Shown: positions 18,240 to 27,055 of the stretch, in pieces
Position numbering within the stretch: position 1 is the first letter of the stretch
How the letters are laid out: each line of letters starts with the position of its first letter
Source: Sandaracinaceae bacterium
GTDB taxonomy: Bacteria; Myxococcota_A; Polyangia; Polyangiales; Sandaracinaceae
Assembly: GCA_020633195.1 (NCBI GenBank)
Contig: JACKEC010000014.1
Location: 558,001-622,000 of the forward strand
Direction of reading: 5' to 3'
DNA length: 64,000 nt
Notes under the pieces: model-generated
What the model saw: the letters and a program-made list of their open reading frames with translations, nothing else
Databases searched by the model: none
Told to the model about the DNA's origin: nothing
Translations under genes and position numbers: made by a program

Positions 18240-19759
18240 GGGCGCGACCCCGTCACCCGGAAGGTCGTGGACAGGGACGGGTCCGCCCCCTCGACCACGA
18301 GCCCGTAGAGCCCCGAGCCCGGGGCGAGGTCGCGGGCCACGCTCGCGCCCCCGCAGACGAGCGGGACCGCGCCGCCCGAGACGCCCACGACGCCGCCGGT
18401 GACAGACGCGCTCAGGCGGCCCCCCGGGAAGTCCTCGCACGTCACGAACGCGAAGACGCGCTCGTCGCCCGGCGCGCAGGTGTCCGCGCGCCCCGAGCCC
18501 GCGGCGATGGTGCCGTCGAGCGTGAACGCGCCCTCGGGCAGCGTGGAGACCGCGGCGTCGCCGATGGGGAGCACGTCGACGTGGAGGCGGAACCCCGTCC
18601 CCTCGTCCGACTCGACCACCATCCGGTGCTCGCCGGCGGCGAGGACGAAGACCGCGCCGCCGTGACGCTCTCCGTCGGGCGTGGCGTCCGGACACGGCGC
18701 GGTCCCGCAGGCCGTCCCGAGCTCGTCGCAGCCCCCCGTGAGGAAGCCGACGCGCAGCTCGCGCCCCATCGCCACGACCGTGCGCACCAGCAGCATCGAC
18801 CGCTCGGGGAGCGAGACCCGATAGAAGACGTCGGGCCACGAGATCGGCGCGCAGCCGTTGAAGTCGAAGAGCCCGCCGCCGTCCGTCCTCGACCGCTCCA
18901 CGGTGGTGGTCCCGGGCGTCAGGACGAGCGTCCGCGCGTCGTCGCAGTCCTGGTGCTCCTGCGCGCACGTCCCGCGGAAGCAGACCTCGCGATCGCCGCA
19001 GCGGACGTCGCAGGCCCCGCAGCGCTCGACGTCCTCCGAGACGTCCACACAGGCCCCGCCGCAGGAGGCGCGGCCGGGCCCGCAGCACCGGCCCTCGCTG
19101 CACGGGCCATCGCAAGGCGCGAAGCAGCCGCCGCAGTGCGCCGGGTCCCGCTCGGGATCGACGCACGCGTCGCCGCAGAGCTGTCGCGGCGGAGCGCAGA
19201 CGCAGGCTGCGTTGAGGCAATCCTCGTTGTCGCCGCAGGCCTGACCGCAAGCCCCGCAGTGACTCGGAGAGCTCCCCAGGTCGACGCAGACCCCGTCGCA
19301 GCGCGCCCTCCCGTCGCCGCACGGGGGTAGCTCACCGCCCGGAGGTGGCGGCGTGAAGCGCCCCTCCTGGTCGACGTGGACCGCCGCCTCGCACGTGCCG
19401 GTCTCGGCGTCGCAGCGACCCGCGTCGGGGCAGTCGCGATCCTCGGCGCACTGCGCGTGGCAGCGGCCGAACAGACAATACGTACCGAGCGGGCACTCGC
19501 TGTGGAAGACGCACAGGGCCGGGGCGTCGGGGGGTGAGCACACCGGTCGGTCGGGGGTCCCGGACGGGACGCAGCTCCGGCCCGGCGGGCAGTCGCGAGG
19601 GCTGATGCACTCGGCCCGACACACCCCGCCCGCGCAGACGAGCAGGTCCTGGCAGTCGCTGTTGAGCTCGCACGTCTGATCGAGGCCGACTCGAGCGACC
19701 GCACATCCCGTCATGGAGAGGCACGCGACCGCGACCAGCCGCCGCGCCGCGCGGCTCAC
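18236..19759 (-). CDS. Cys-rich surface lipoprotein, paralog 2 of 3
   Basis: 507 aa from a GTG coupled to paralog 3. The lipobox is SMTG-C. Same architecture as its neighbours: NSDC/PRDC Cys units, the CGxxCVD...HCGxCGxxC modules, then a beta-rich C-terminal half ending TGSRP. It differs in the linker after the Cys units (a Pro/Gly-rich stretch) and in the third module. The open frame extends upstream into the next gene, but that part is a shadow. Confidence 0.8.
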   Translation of the reverse strand: MSRAARRLVAVACLSMTGCAVARVGLDQTCELNSDCQDLLVCAGGVCRAECISPRDCPPGRSCVPSGTPDRPVCSPPDAPALCVFHSECPLGTYCLFGRCHAQCAEDRDCPDAGRCDAETGTCEAAVHVDQEGRFTPPPPGGELPPCGDGRARCDGVCVDLGSSPSHCGACGQACGDNEDCLNAACVCAPPRQLCGDACVDPERDPAHCGGCFAPCDGPCSEGRCCGPGRASCGGACVDVSEDVERCGACDVRCGDREVCFRGTCAQEHQDCDDARTLVLTPGTTTVERSRTDGGGLFDFNGCAPISWPDVFYRVSLPERSMLLVRTVVAMGRELRVGFLTGGCDELGTACGTAPCPDATPDGERHGGAVFVLAAGEHRMVVESDEGTGFRLHVDVLPIGDAAVSTLPEGAFTLDGTIAAGSGRADTCAPGDERVFAFVTCEDFPGGRLSASVTGGVVGVSGGAVPLVCGGASVARDLAPGSGLYGLVVEGADPSLSTTFRVTGSRP

Positions 19760-21327
19760 GGCCGGCTCCCCACCAACGTGAACGCGCCGGCCGCGTCGGT
19801 CGCGAGCGAGTCCACGAAAAGGACGTGCAGGCCCGATCCGCTCTCGATGCGGGCCTCGAGGCGGCTCCCCATCGCGCACCCGCTCGTGGCGCACTCCCCG
19901 GCGCCGCCGTCCCCGTCCACCAGCGTCAGGATCGACTCGAACGCCGACCCGCACGTCGACGCGGTCAGGGTCCCCGTCGCCGCCTCGGGGCACGTGACCC
20001 AGTAGAACGCGCGGTCCGGCCCCCCACCGCAGGTGCCGGGCGTGCTCACCGCCGGGTCGAGCACGCCGGGGATGCTGAACGGGGCCGGCGTCGCGGTCCC
20101 CGCGTCCGGGGCGGGCAGCGGCGGCGCGGGCAGCTCGCGCGGTGAGGGATCCGCGACCGGGACGTGCTGGATCTGCAGGCTGTACTCGACCACGTTCGAC
20201 GCCGCGCTCACGACGAACACGTGCCGGCCGGCGTCGAGGACGTGGAGCACGGCGCTCGAGGTGTCGTCGCTGCCGCCGCAGACGCGCTCCGTGCAGAGCG
20301 CGCCCGCCACCGAGCAGTCTCCATCGATGAGGCCGAGCGAGACGCCCTGTCCGCTGGCGCGCAGGTGGACGATCTCGCGCTGCGCCAGCGTGAAGGCGAA
20401 GAAGAGATCCGGGCCGGTCGTGCACGAGCGCGACGAGGGCGTGGCCTGCCCCTGCGGGCGCACCCGGAAGCTCGTGGGCGCGTCGGCGACCAGCGCCAGG
20501 TCGAGCGCGCCCTCGCACTCGTCGTTCACCGCGCGGCAGGCCCCGCCGCGGCACTCCCCCAGCCCGTCGCAGATCGCGCCGCAGTCGCCGCAGTTGCGAG
20601 GGTCGTCACTCACGTCGATGCACGCGCCGCCACAGAACGCGCGCCCCGCGCCGCAGCAGGTCCCGCCGTGGCAGGGGCCGTCGCACCGCGAGCCGCAGCC
20701 GCCGCAGTTGCCCTCGTCGACCGCGAGGTCGGCGCAGAGGGCGCCGCACACGGTGTACGGCGCGGCGCACTCGCACGCGCCGCGCGAGCACGTCTCGTTG
20801 TCGGGGCAGCGGTTCCCGCAGGCGCCGCAGTGGGTCCTCGAGCTCGCGAGATCGACGCAGGACGTCCCGCACGTGGCCCGATCCTGCCCGCAGACGAGCC
20901 CGGCTTCCGGCCCACCGTCCACCAAGCCCCCGTCGGGCGCGCCCGTCACGAGCGGGCTCTCGCACGTGCCCGAGCTCGCGTCGCACCGAGCGCCGTCGAG
21001 GCAGTCCCTGTCCTCCCGGCACTCCGCGCGGCAGCGCCGGTCGACGCAGAGCGCCCCCTCCGGGCACTCGCTCGTGAACGCGCAGAGCGCCGGCCCGTCC
21101 GGCGGCTGGCACGCCGGCCGCCCCGCCGAGCCGCTCGGGGCGCAGCGCCACGACAGATCACAGTCGCGATCCTCGGCGCACTCGACCCGGCAGCGTCCGT
21201 CCGCGCAGACGAGCGACTCCTGGCAGTCGCTGTTGAGCGCGCACTCGCCGTCGCGCGCGACTCGCTCCACGGAGCACCCCGCCGCCAGGAGGGCTCCGAC
21301 GAGCAGTGCCCCCCACTGCTGCCCCAT
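19756..21327 (-). CDS. Cys-rich surface lipoprotein, paralog 3 of 3 (first in transcription order)
   Basis: 523 aa from an ATG. The lipobox LAAG-C is canonical. Its Cys-unit order and CGxxC modules match paralogs 1 and 2, and it ends LVGSRP. It has an extra Pro/Ala-rich insert (about 395-420) between the two C-terminal halves. As first gene it should carry the promoter of the three-gene run, in the 149-bp gap after the zinc-ribbon kinase at 21477. Confidence 0.82.
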   Translation of the reverse strand: MGQQWGALLVGALLAAGCSVERVARDGECALNSDCQESLVCADGRCRVECAEDRDCDLSWRCAPSGSAGRPACQPPDGPALCAFTSECPEGALCVDRRCRAECREDRDCLDGARCDASSGTCESPLVTGAPDGGLVDGGPEAGLVCGQDRATCGTSCVDLASSRTHCGACGNRCPDNETCSRGACECAAPYTVCGALCADLAVDEGNCGGCGSRCDGPCHGGTCCGAGRAFCGGACIDVSDDPRNCGDCGAICDGLGECRGGACRAVNDECEGALDLALVADAPTSFRVRPQGQATPSSRSCTTGPDLFFAFTLAQREIVHLRASGQGVSLGLIDGDCSVAGALCTERVCGGSDDTSSAVLHVLDAGRHVFVVSAASNVVEYSLQIQHVPVADPSPRELPAPPLPAPDAGTATPAPFSIPGVLDPAVSTPGTCGGGPDRAFYWVTCPEAATGTLTASTCGSAFESILTLVDGDGGAGECATSGCAMGSRLEARIESGSGLHVLFVDSLATDAAGAFTLVGSRP

Positions 21328-21476
21328 GCCGTGAGCGTACCGAGAGCGTCGATCGGATTGAAGCCCCGAGTTGGCGGGAGCGCAGTGCCGCTATGAAGCA
21401 TTTCGACCGAGCGACTGGCGTGCTGGGCGCGGCGTCCCGTCGACGAGGCGCCGACAGCGAGTACTTCAACGGGCTG

Positions 21477-22598
21477 CTAGTCCAGCTCGTCGAGATCGAG
21501 CGCGAGCGGGGTCGGCGAGGCGTCGTGGGCCACCTCCCGGTCCTCCGTCGTGGTCGCGAGGTCCGGGTTGCGAGCCCACGCGCGCGGCGCCTCGAAGGTG
21601 GGGTCGCCCTGCATCGTGTCACCGAAGTCGGCCCCGCCGGCGTCGTGCTGGACGGTCGACAGGCAGGCGAGCAGGAGCCCCGCGTCCGCGCGCGAGGCCG
21701 GGTCCTTGCGCAGGCCGAGCGCGACGAGGTCGTCGTAGCCAGGTGAGAGGTCGGGGCGGAAGCGGCTCGGCGGCGGCGCCTCCTCGGAGATGACCTTGTT
21801 GAGGATGTCGACGACGCTGCGCCCCTCGAACGGCACCCGGCCCGTGAGGGCCTCGTAGAGCAGGACCGTCGCGCTCCAGGCGTCGGTCTTGTGGTCGACC
21901 TCCCGGCCCAGCGCCTGCTCGGGCGACAGATAGCTCGGCGTCCCCACCAAGTGGCCCGTCTGGGTGATGACCGTCGCGTCCTCCGCGAGCGCCCGCGCGA
22001 TGCCGAAGTCCACGATCTTCACGGTGTCGTCCTCGGCGATGAGCACGTTCTCGGGCTTCACGTCGCGGTGCACGACCCCGACCGCGTGCGCGCCCAGGAG
22101 CCCCCGGAGCACCTGCCCGAGGATCACCGAGGCCTCGAGGAGGCCGAGGCGGGACTGCCGCGCGATCCGCTCGGCCAGGGTCTCGCCTCGCACCAGCTCC
22201 ATCACGATGAAGGGCAGCTCCCCGTCGGTCACCCCGGCGTCCCAGATCTGGACGACGTTGGGGTGCTGGATCTTCGCCGTGAGCTGCGCCTCGCGGAGGA
22301 ACCGCGTCTTCAGCATCGGGCTGTCCACGAACGCGCGCTGCAAGACCTTGATCGCGACCTCGCGACGGATGCGCGGGTTGTTCGCCCGGTACACCTTCCC
22401 CATCGACCCCTGCCCGAGGAGCTCGAGGACCTCGTACTTGCCGTCGATGATCGTCCCGACCAGCGATCCGTCTCGCGCGGGCGCCGCGGACGTCGAAGGC
22501 ATCGGCTCCACCGCGTACCCCGTCAGCGGACAGCTGGACGTGCCCACCTCGTGGGGCAGGCCACAGTGGACGCAGCGGACGAAGCGGGCCTCCGGCAC
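21477..22598 (-). CDS. Ser/Thr protein kinase with N-terminal zinc ribbon
   Basis: 373 aa. The N-terminal knuckle CVHCGLPHE...C (C9, C12, C23) is closely similar to that of the kinase at 15586. The kinase domain (about 54-310) has an intact Gly loop (GQGSMGKVY), Lys84, HRDVKPENV from 177 and DFG at 197-199. The C-terminal 60 residues are low-complexity and acidic. No membrane helix, so it is cytoplasmic. With its paralog it brackets the Cys-rich lipoprotein trio on the same strand. Confidence 0.93.
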   Translation of the reverse strand: MPEARFVRCVHCGLPHEVGTSSCPLTGYAVEPMPSTSAAPARDGSLVGTIIDGKYEVLELLGQGSMGKVYRANNPRIRREVAIKVLQRAFVDSPMLKTRFLREAQLTAKIQHPNVVQIWDAGVTDGELPFIVMELVRGETLAERIARQSRLGLLEASVILGQVLRGLLGAHAVGVVHRDVKPENVLIAEDDTVKIVDFGIARALAEDATVITQTGHLVGTPSYLSPEQALGREVDHKTDAWSATVLLYEALTGRVPFEGRSVVDILNKVISEEAPPPSRFRPDLSPGYDDLVALGLRKDPASRADAGLLLACLSTVQHDAGGADFGDTMQGDPTFEAPRAWARNPDLATTTEDREVAHDASPTPLALDLDELD

Positions 22599-22642
22599 GG
22601 GCTGACTCTACAGCGTTCGCGGCCTCGGCGCGCTCGGCTCGC

Positions 22643-23941
22643 TCACTCTCGAGGCGTCACGCGGGGGAGGCCGCGCTGGCCGCGGCGGACGTTCGACAGA
22701 TCGCGGTAGCGCTCGAAGAGCAAGGTCTGGCGGCTCGTCGTGGGGACCTCCTGCCCGCGCACGAAGACCTGCCGAGCCCAGGTGGTCAGCTCGAAGGGAT
22801 CGCCGGTCCACACGACGACGTTGGCGACGCGCCCGGCGGCGAGGGTGCCGTAGCGGTCGTCCACGCCGAAGACCCGCGCCGGCTCCAGGGTGAGGGCGCG
22901 GAGCGCGGCGTCGCGGGGCAGGCCCGTCGCGACCGCGTTGCCGGCCTCCTGCCGGAGGTTGCGCTGACCGTGCGCGCCCTCGGCCGAGATGATCACGCGG
23001 ACCCCCGCGCGGTTCAGGATCGCGGCGTTGTCGTAGCGCGCGTGGAGCTGTGAGAACGACGCGGGCAGGTTCGTCATGGGGCGGAGGATCACCGGGACGT
23101 CGGCGGCCGCGAGCTGCGGCGCGACCATCCACGCCTCCTGGCCGCCGGCGATGACGAGGCGCAGGCCGTAGTCGCGCGCGAACGCGATCACGCGGAGGAT
23201 GTCGGTGCTGCGCGAGGCGGCGACGACGAGCGGGTAGTCATCGGCGAGCGCGCCGCCGAGGCGCTCGAGGTCGAGCCGCGAGACCCTGAGCTCGCGCAGC
23301 TGGCGACGATCGTAGGCGGCGCCCCGGGTGCGGTAGAGGCGCGCGTCGTCGAAGACCTCTCGCAGGAGGTTCAGCGCGGTGGAGCGAGCGCCGCCCGCGG
23401 ACTCGATGGCGCCGTCCGAGAGGCTCGCGTGCAGCGCGGTGCGATCCTCGACGAGGACGTCGTCGAGGGTCCGGCCCGCGAGATCCATCCACGCGCTCGT
23501 CCCGCTGACGAGGCCGCCGTCGGGGGTGGTGACGACGCTCGTCACGCCCCAGCGCCGCGCGACGGGGATGGCGGTGGAGAGCGGGTTGTAGCCGTCGATG
23601 GCCGCGAACGACGCACGCACCGGGTCGCGGTGCTCCCCCTCGGGCGCGTGGTCCGCGGTGGAGGGCTCCATCTCGATCTCGACGAGACCGAGCTCGGTCT
23701 GGGTGCCCACGAACCCGGGCGTGAGGATCGTGCCGGCGCAGTCCACCACCCGCGCGCCGCTCGGCGCGGCGCCGGTGCCGACGCTGACGATCCGGCCGTC
23801 GCGGATCACGAGCGTCGCGCCCTCGATGGGCTCGGCGCCCGGCGACCACACCCTGCCGCCGACGAGCGCGACGGTCTCCTGCGCCGCGACCGGGCTCGCG
23901 AACGAGAGCCCCAGCACGAGCGCGATCCCGAGGGCGCGCAT
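22643..23941 (-). CDS. Amidohydrolase-fold exported protein lacking metal ligands
   Basis: 432 aa from an ATG at 23941 that shares its A with the upstream stop (TGATG). Signal peptide ends SPVAA-QE. The overall order matches the paralog next door: N-terminal beta domain, TIM barrel, and C-terminal box with G-D-P-F. Every metal-ligand position is changed. The usual H-x-H strand reads Q81-T-E83, the Lys/His strand reads ASRSTD, the His pair reads AGGQEAW, and the final Asp strand reads SAEGAHG. I infer a pseudoenzyme or binding subunit that pairs with the active paralog; another chemistry cannot be ruled out. Confidence 0.82.
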   Translation of the reverse strand: MRALGIALVLGLSFASPVAAQETVALVGGRVWSPGAEPIEGATLVIRDGRIVSVGTGAAPSGARVVDCAGTILTPGFVGTQTELGLVEIEMEPSTADHAPEGEHRDPVRASFAAIDGYNPLSTAIPVARRWGVTSVVTTPDGGLVSGTSAWMDLAGRTLDDVLVEDRTALHASLSDGAIESAGGARSTALNLLREVFDDARLYRTRGAAYDRRQLRELRVSRLDLERLGGALADDYPLVVAASRSTDILRVIAFARDYGLRLVIAGGQEAWMVAPQLAAADVPVILRPMTNLPASFSQLHARYDNAAILNRAGVRVIISAEGAHGQRNLRQEAGNAVATGLPRDAALRALTLEPARVFGVDDRYGTLAAGRVANVVVWTGDPFELTTWARQVFVRGQEVPTTSRQTLLFERYRDLSNVRRGQRGLPRVTPRE

Positions 23942-25434
23942 CACTCGCCCCCCGTCGTGAGCTCGAGGTCCTGGCCGAGCTCGAAGTCCGTCCGTGGCAG
24001 CGGGTCGGGCCCCTCGCTTCGGTCGAACACGGTGAGGCCGTCGATGAACACGAGGTCGGCGCGCGAGTACACGCTGAAGGGGTGGCCCGACCACACGACC
24101 ACGTCGGCCATCTTCCCCTCCTCGAGCGACCCCGTCTGGTCCTGCACCCCGAGCGCCCACGCGGCGTTGATGGTGATCCAGCGCAGCGCCTGGTCGTCGG
24201 TGATCTCGATCCCCGCGCGGCGGCCCGCCGCCATCGCCTTGCCGGCCTCCTGGTTCAGGCGCTGGATGAGCATCGCGCTGTCCGAGTGGAGGATGCCGCG
24301 GACGCCGGCCTGCGTGAGCAGCGCGAGGTTCTCCTCGACGGTGTCGTAGGCCTCGAGCTTGAAGCCCCACCAGTCCGCCCACGTCGAGATCGCGATGTCG
24401 TTCTGCGCGAGCAGGTCGCGGATCTTGTAGGCCTCGACCGCGTGGTGGAACGACCGGATGCGGAAGCCGAGCTCGTCGCCGACCTGGATCATCCGCGCCA
24501 TCTCCTCGGCGCGGTAGCAGTGCATCTGGATCAGCACCCGCCCCTCGCGCGCGCCGAGCAGCCGCTCGAGGCCGAAGTCGCGCGCGGGCGGCGCCGGCGC
24601 GGGGCCGGGATCCTCCGCGCCCTCCTCGCCCGAGGCCTCGGCCTCTAAGAAGGCCTGGTGACCCCGCTGCCAGACGACGTGCTGCGCCTGCCAGTCCGAG
24701 TAGCTGCGCCCGTACTCGATCGCCTGCTGGAAGGCCTGCCGGTAGCCGAAGACGTTGCCCATGCGCGTCATCGGGAACGAGTTCCGGCCGCCGTAGACGC
24801 GCTTCGGGTTCTCCCCGCAAGCCATCTTGAGGGTCTCCGGGGCGCCGGGGAACTCCATCTCCTCCACCGTGCGCCCGAGGTGGAGCTTGAGGATCGAGCC
24901 GGCGCCGCCGATGAGGTTGCCGCTCCCCGGCAGGATCTGGACGGTCGTCACGCCGCCCGCGATCGCGCGCGGGAGCTGCGGGTCCTGCGGCCAGAACGCG
25001 TCGGCGGCGCGGACCTCGGGCGTCGTCGGATCGCTCATCTCGTTGCCGTCCGAGGTCGCCCGGATGTGCGGGCTCGGGTAGACGCCCATGTGGGAGTGGG
25101 TGTCGATGAGACCCGGCGTCACGAAGCGGCCGGTCACGTCGATCTGGCGAGCGCCCTCGGGGATCTCGACCTCGGAGCGCGCGCCGACCGCGCGCAGCCG
25201 ACCGTCCTCCATCACCACCACGCCGTCCTCGATCACGCGACCGGTCGCCGTCATCACGGTGCCGCCGACGAGCGCGACGAGCGGCGAGTCGATGGCCGCG
25301 AGCTGTCCGCCCGCGGTGGTCCACGGGAGCGGCGGCGGGTCCGGGTCGGGCGTGGACGCGGTGGGCTGCTGCGCGGCGCCGCAGGCACCGAGCAGCGCGG
25401 CCGCGAGGAGGATCGGGGAGACGGTTCGACGCAT
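23941..25434 (-). CDS. Metal-dependent amidohydrolase, lipoprotein
   Basis: 497 aa. The lipobox LLGA-C18 predicts lipid attachment. The barrel carries a full ligand set: H113-x-H115 (DTHSHMG), a His in QMHCYR, His pair in SFHHAVEA, and HSDS with the last Asp. It resembles the imidazolonepropionase/dihydroorotase-like branch of the amidohydrolases, often annotated as prolidase or aryldialkylphosphatase-like. The substrate cannot be told from sequence. It is divergent from the ferritin-like gene, with 26 bp between the two starts. Confidence 0.88.
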   Translation of the reverse strand: MRRTVSPILLAAALLGACGAAQQPTASTPDPDPPPLPWTTAGGQLAAIDSPLVALVGGTVMTATGRVIEDGVVVMEDGRLRAVGARSEVEIPEGARQIDVTGRFVTPGLIDTHSHMGVYPSPHIRATSDGNEMSDPTTPEVRAADAFWPQDPQLPRAIAGGVTTVQILPGSGNLIGGAGSILKLHLGRTVEEMEFPGAPETLKMACGENPKRVYGGRNSFPMTRMGNVFGYRQAFQQAIEYGRSYSDWQAQHVVWQRGHQAFLEAEASGEEGAEDPGPAPAPPARDFGLERLLGAREGRVLIQMHCYRAEEMARMIQVGDELGFRIRSFHHAVEAYKIRDLLAQNDIAISTWADWWGFKLEAYDTVEENLALLTQAGVRGILHSDSAMLIQRLNQEAGKAMAAGRRAGIEITDDQALRWITINAAWALGVQDQTGSLEEGKMADVVVWSGHPFSVYSRADLVFIDGLTVFDRSEGPDPLPRTDFELGQDLELTTGGE

Positions 25435-25460
25435 GGGCGGGCGAGGATATACCTCCCGGC

Positions 25461-26240
25461 GTGGTGCGCGAAGCGACGGCGGAGGCGTGGGCGAGGGACT
25501 ACGTCCGCTCGCGCGACCTCGGACACAAGCTCGCGCCGCCGCCGCGACCGCGCACGCTCGACGGGGTCGGTCTCGCGATCGAGGCGCCAGGGCGCCCCCC
25601 CGAGCTCGAGCCCGCCGCGCGCGCGCCCAAGACGCCTCGGCCGGGCGCGCTGAGCGACCCGAGGAAGCGCGCGCAGCTCCTCCACACGTTCCTCCATCAC
25701 GAGCTGCAGGCCGCGGAGCTGATGTGCTGGGCGGTGCTCGCGTTCCCGGACGCGCCGGAGGCGTTTCGCCGCGGCCTCTTGTCGATCTGCGACGACGAGA
25801 TCCGGCACATGGGGCTCTACGTGGAGCGCCTCCGAGCGCTCGGGCACGCGGTCGGCGACTTCCCGGTGCGCGATTGGTTCTGGGAGCGCGTGCCGCGCGC
25901 GTCGACCCCGCTGGCCTTCGTGTCGCTGCTCGGGATCGGCTTCGAGGGCGCCAACCTCGATCACGCCGCGCGGTTCGCCGAGGCGCTGCGCGGCGCGGGC
26001 GACGAGGCCAGCGCGGCCGTCCAGGAGCAGGTGGGCCGCGAGGAGGAGGCGCACGTCCGCTTCGCGGTGCGCTGGTACGAGGAGTGGGCGGGGCCGCTCG
26101 AGCTCACGGGGTGGCTCGCCGCCCTCCCCCCGCCGCTGACGCCGATCGTGATGCGCGGCCGCCCGCTCGCCCACGCGGCGCGACGCCGCGCGGGGCAGCC
26201 GGCGGGGTTCGTGGACGCGCTCGAGGCCTACGCGCCGTGA
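25461..26240 (+). CDS. DUF455 ferritin-like protein
   Basis: 259 aa from a GTG. A disordered Pro-rich leader (about 20-65) precedes a four-helix bundle with diiron-type ligands: E81 and E86 in HHELQAAELMCW, E113-x-x-H116 in DDEIRHMGLY, and a later EEEAHVRF. The family is widespread but poorly characterised; some members are called MiaE-like, which this is not shown to be. The stop overlaps the ATP-grasp gene start (GTGA), so the two proteins very likely act together. Confidence 0.87.
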   Translation: MVREATAEAWARDYVRSRDLGHKLAPPPRPRTLDGVGLAIEAPGRPPELEPAARAPKTPRPGALSDPRKRAQLLHTFLHHELQAAELMCWAVLAFPDAPEAFRRGLLSICDDEIRHMGLYVERLRALGHAVGDFPVRDWFWERVPRASTPLAFVSLLGIGFEGANLDHAARFAEALRGAGDEASAAVQEQVGREEEAHVRFAVRWYEEWAGPLELTGWLAALPPPLTPIVMRGRPLAHAARRRAGQPAGFVDALEAYAP

Positions 26241-27055
26241 GCGTCGCGTGGGTCCTGAACCTCGGCGTGGAGGTCGAGCTCGCCGGCGGCCAGCTCGGGG
26301 CCGCCGCGGCGCGCCGGAGGGCCGAGGTCCGGCGCGCGTTGAGGCTCCCCGAGGGCCACGTCGTCCTCGACCTCGACGACGACGCGCGCGCCCGGGGGCT
26401 CGAAGGCCGGGCCTGGTGCCCGACGCCCTCCGCGCTCGCGCGGCTCGCCGCGGCCGGCGCCCGCGTGCCCCCCGCGCCGTCCGTCGAGGTGCTCCGGCGC
26501 GTCAACGAGCGTTCCTTCGCTCACGAGCTCGTGGCGCTGCCGCAGACGGTCCGCTGCGACGATCTCGACGCGGTGCGGGCCGCCACCGAGCGCCCCGGGC
26601 GCTGGCTCCTGTTCCGGTCGCTCACCTTCGCGGGGCGAGGCCAGCGCCGGGTCGACGCCGGGCGCTGGGACGAGGGCGCGGAGGCGTGGGCGCGGGGCGC
26701 GCTCCGGATCGGGCCGGTCCACGTCCTGCCGCGCGTGGAGATCGAGCTCGAGGTGTCGCTGCACGGGATGCTCGGGCCCGACGCGCTGCGCCTCGGCCGG
26801 CCGACCGTCAGCGACGTGGACGCGGCCGGTCAGTGGCGCGCGAGCCGGCTCGCCGAGGCGGGCGAGCTCGAGGCCGCCGAGGTGCTCGCGCTGCACGACG
26901 CGGTCGAGCGCGTCGCCGTCGCCCTGCGCGAGGCCGGCTACTTCGGCCCGTTCGGCGTCGACGCGTTCCGCCACGCGGGCGGCTTCCACCCGCTGTCCGA
27001 GATCAACGCCCGCTACTCGATGGGCTGGCCCGTCGGGATGGGCGGCTGGAGCTAG
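26237..27055 (+). CDS. ATP-grasp-like protein, partner of DUF455
   Basis: 272 aa from a GTG. The C-terminal half has the ATP-grasp carboxylate-amine ligase layout: an FGVDAFRH strand and a closing PLSEINARYSMGW with the Glu and Asn that bind Mg-ATP. The central FRSLTFAGRGQR segment stands where the ATP-lid Lys/Gly loop is found. The family joins a carboxylate to an amine or thiol. It has no close named relative I recognise. Its stop codon overlaps the convergent M17-like gene's stop. Confidence 0.75.
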   Translation: MSVAWVLNLGVEVELAGGQLGAAAARRRAEVRRALRLPEGHVVLDLDDDARARGLEGRAWCPTPSALARLAAAGARVPPAPSVEVLRRVNERSFAHELVALPQTVRCDDLDAVRAATERPGRWLLFRSLTFAGRGQRRVDAGRWDEGAEAWARGALRIGPVHVLPRVEIELEVSLHGMLGPDALRLGRPTVSDVDAAGQWRASRLAEAGELEAAEVLALHDAVERVAVALREAGYFGPFGVDAFRHAGGFHPLSEINARYSMGWPVGMGGWS

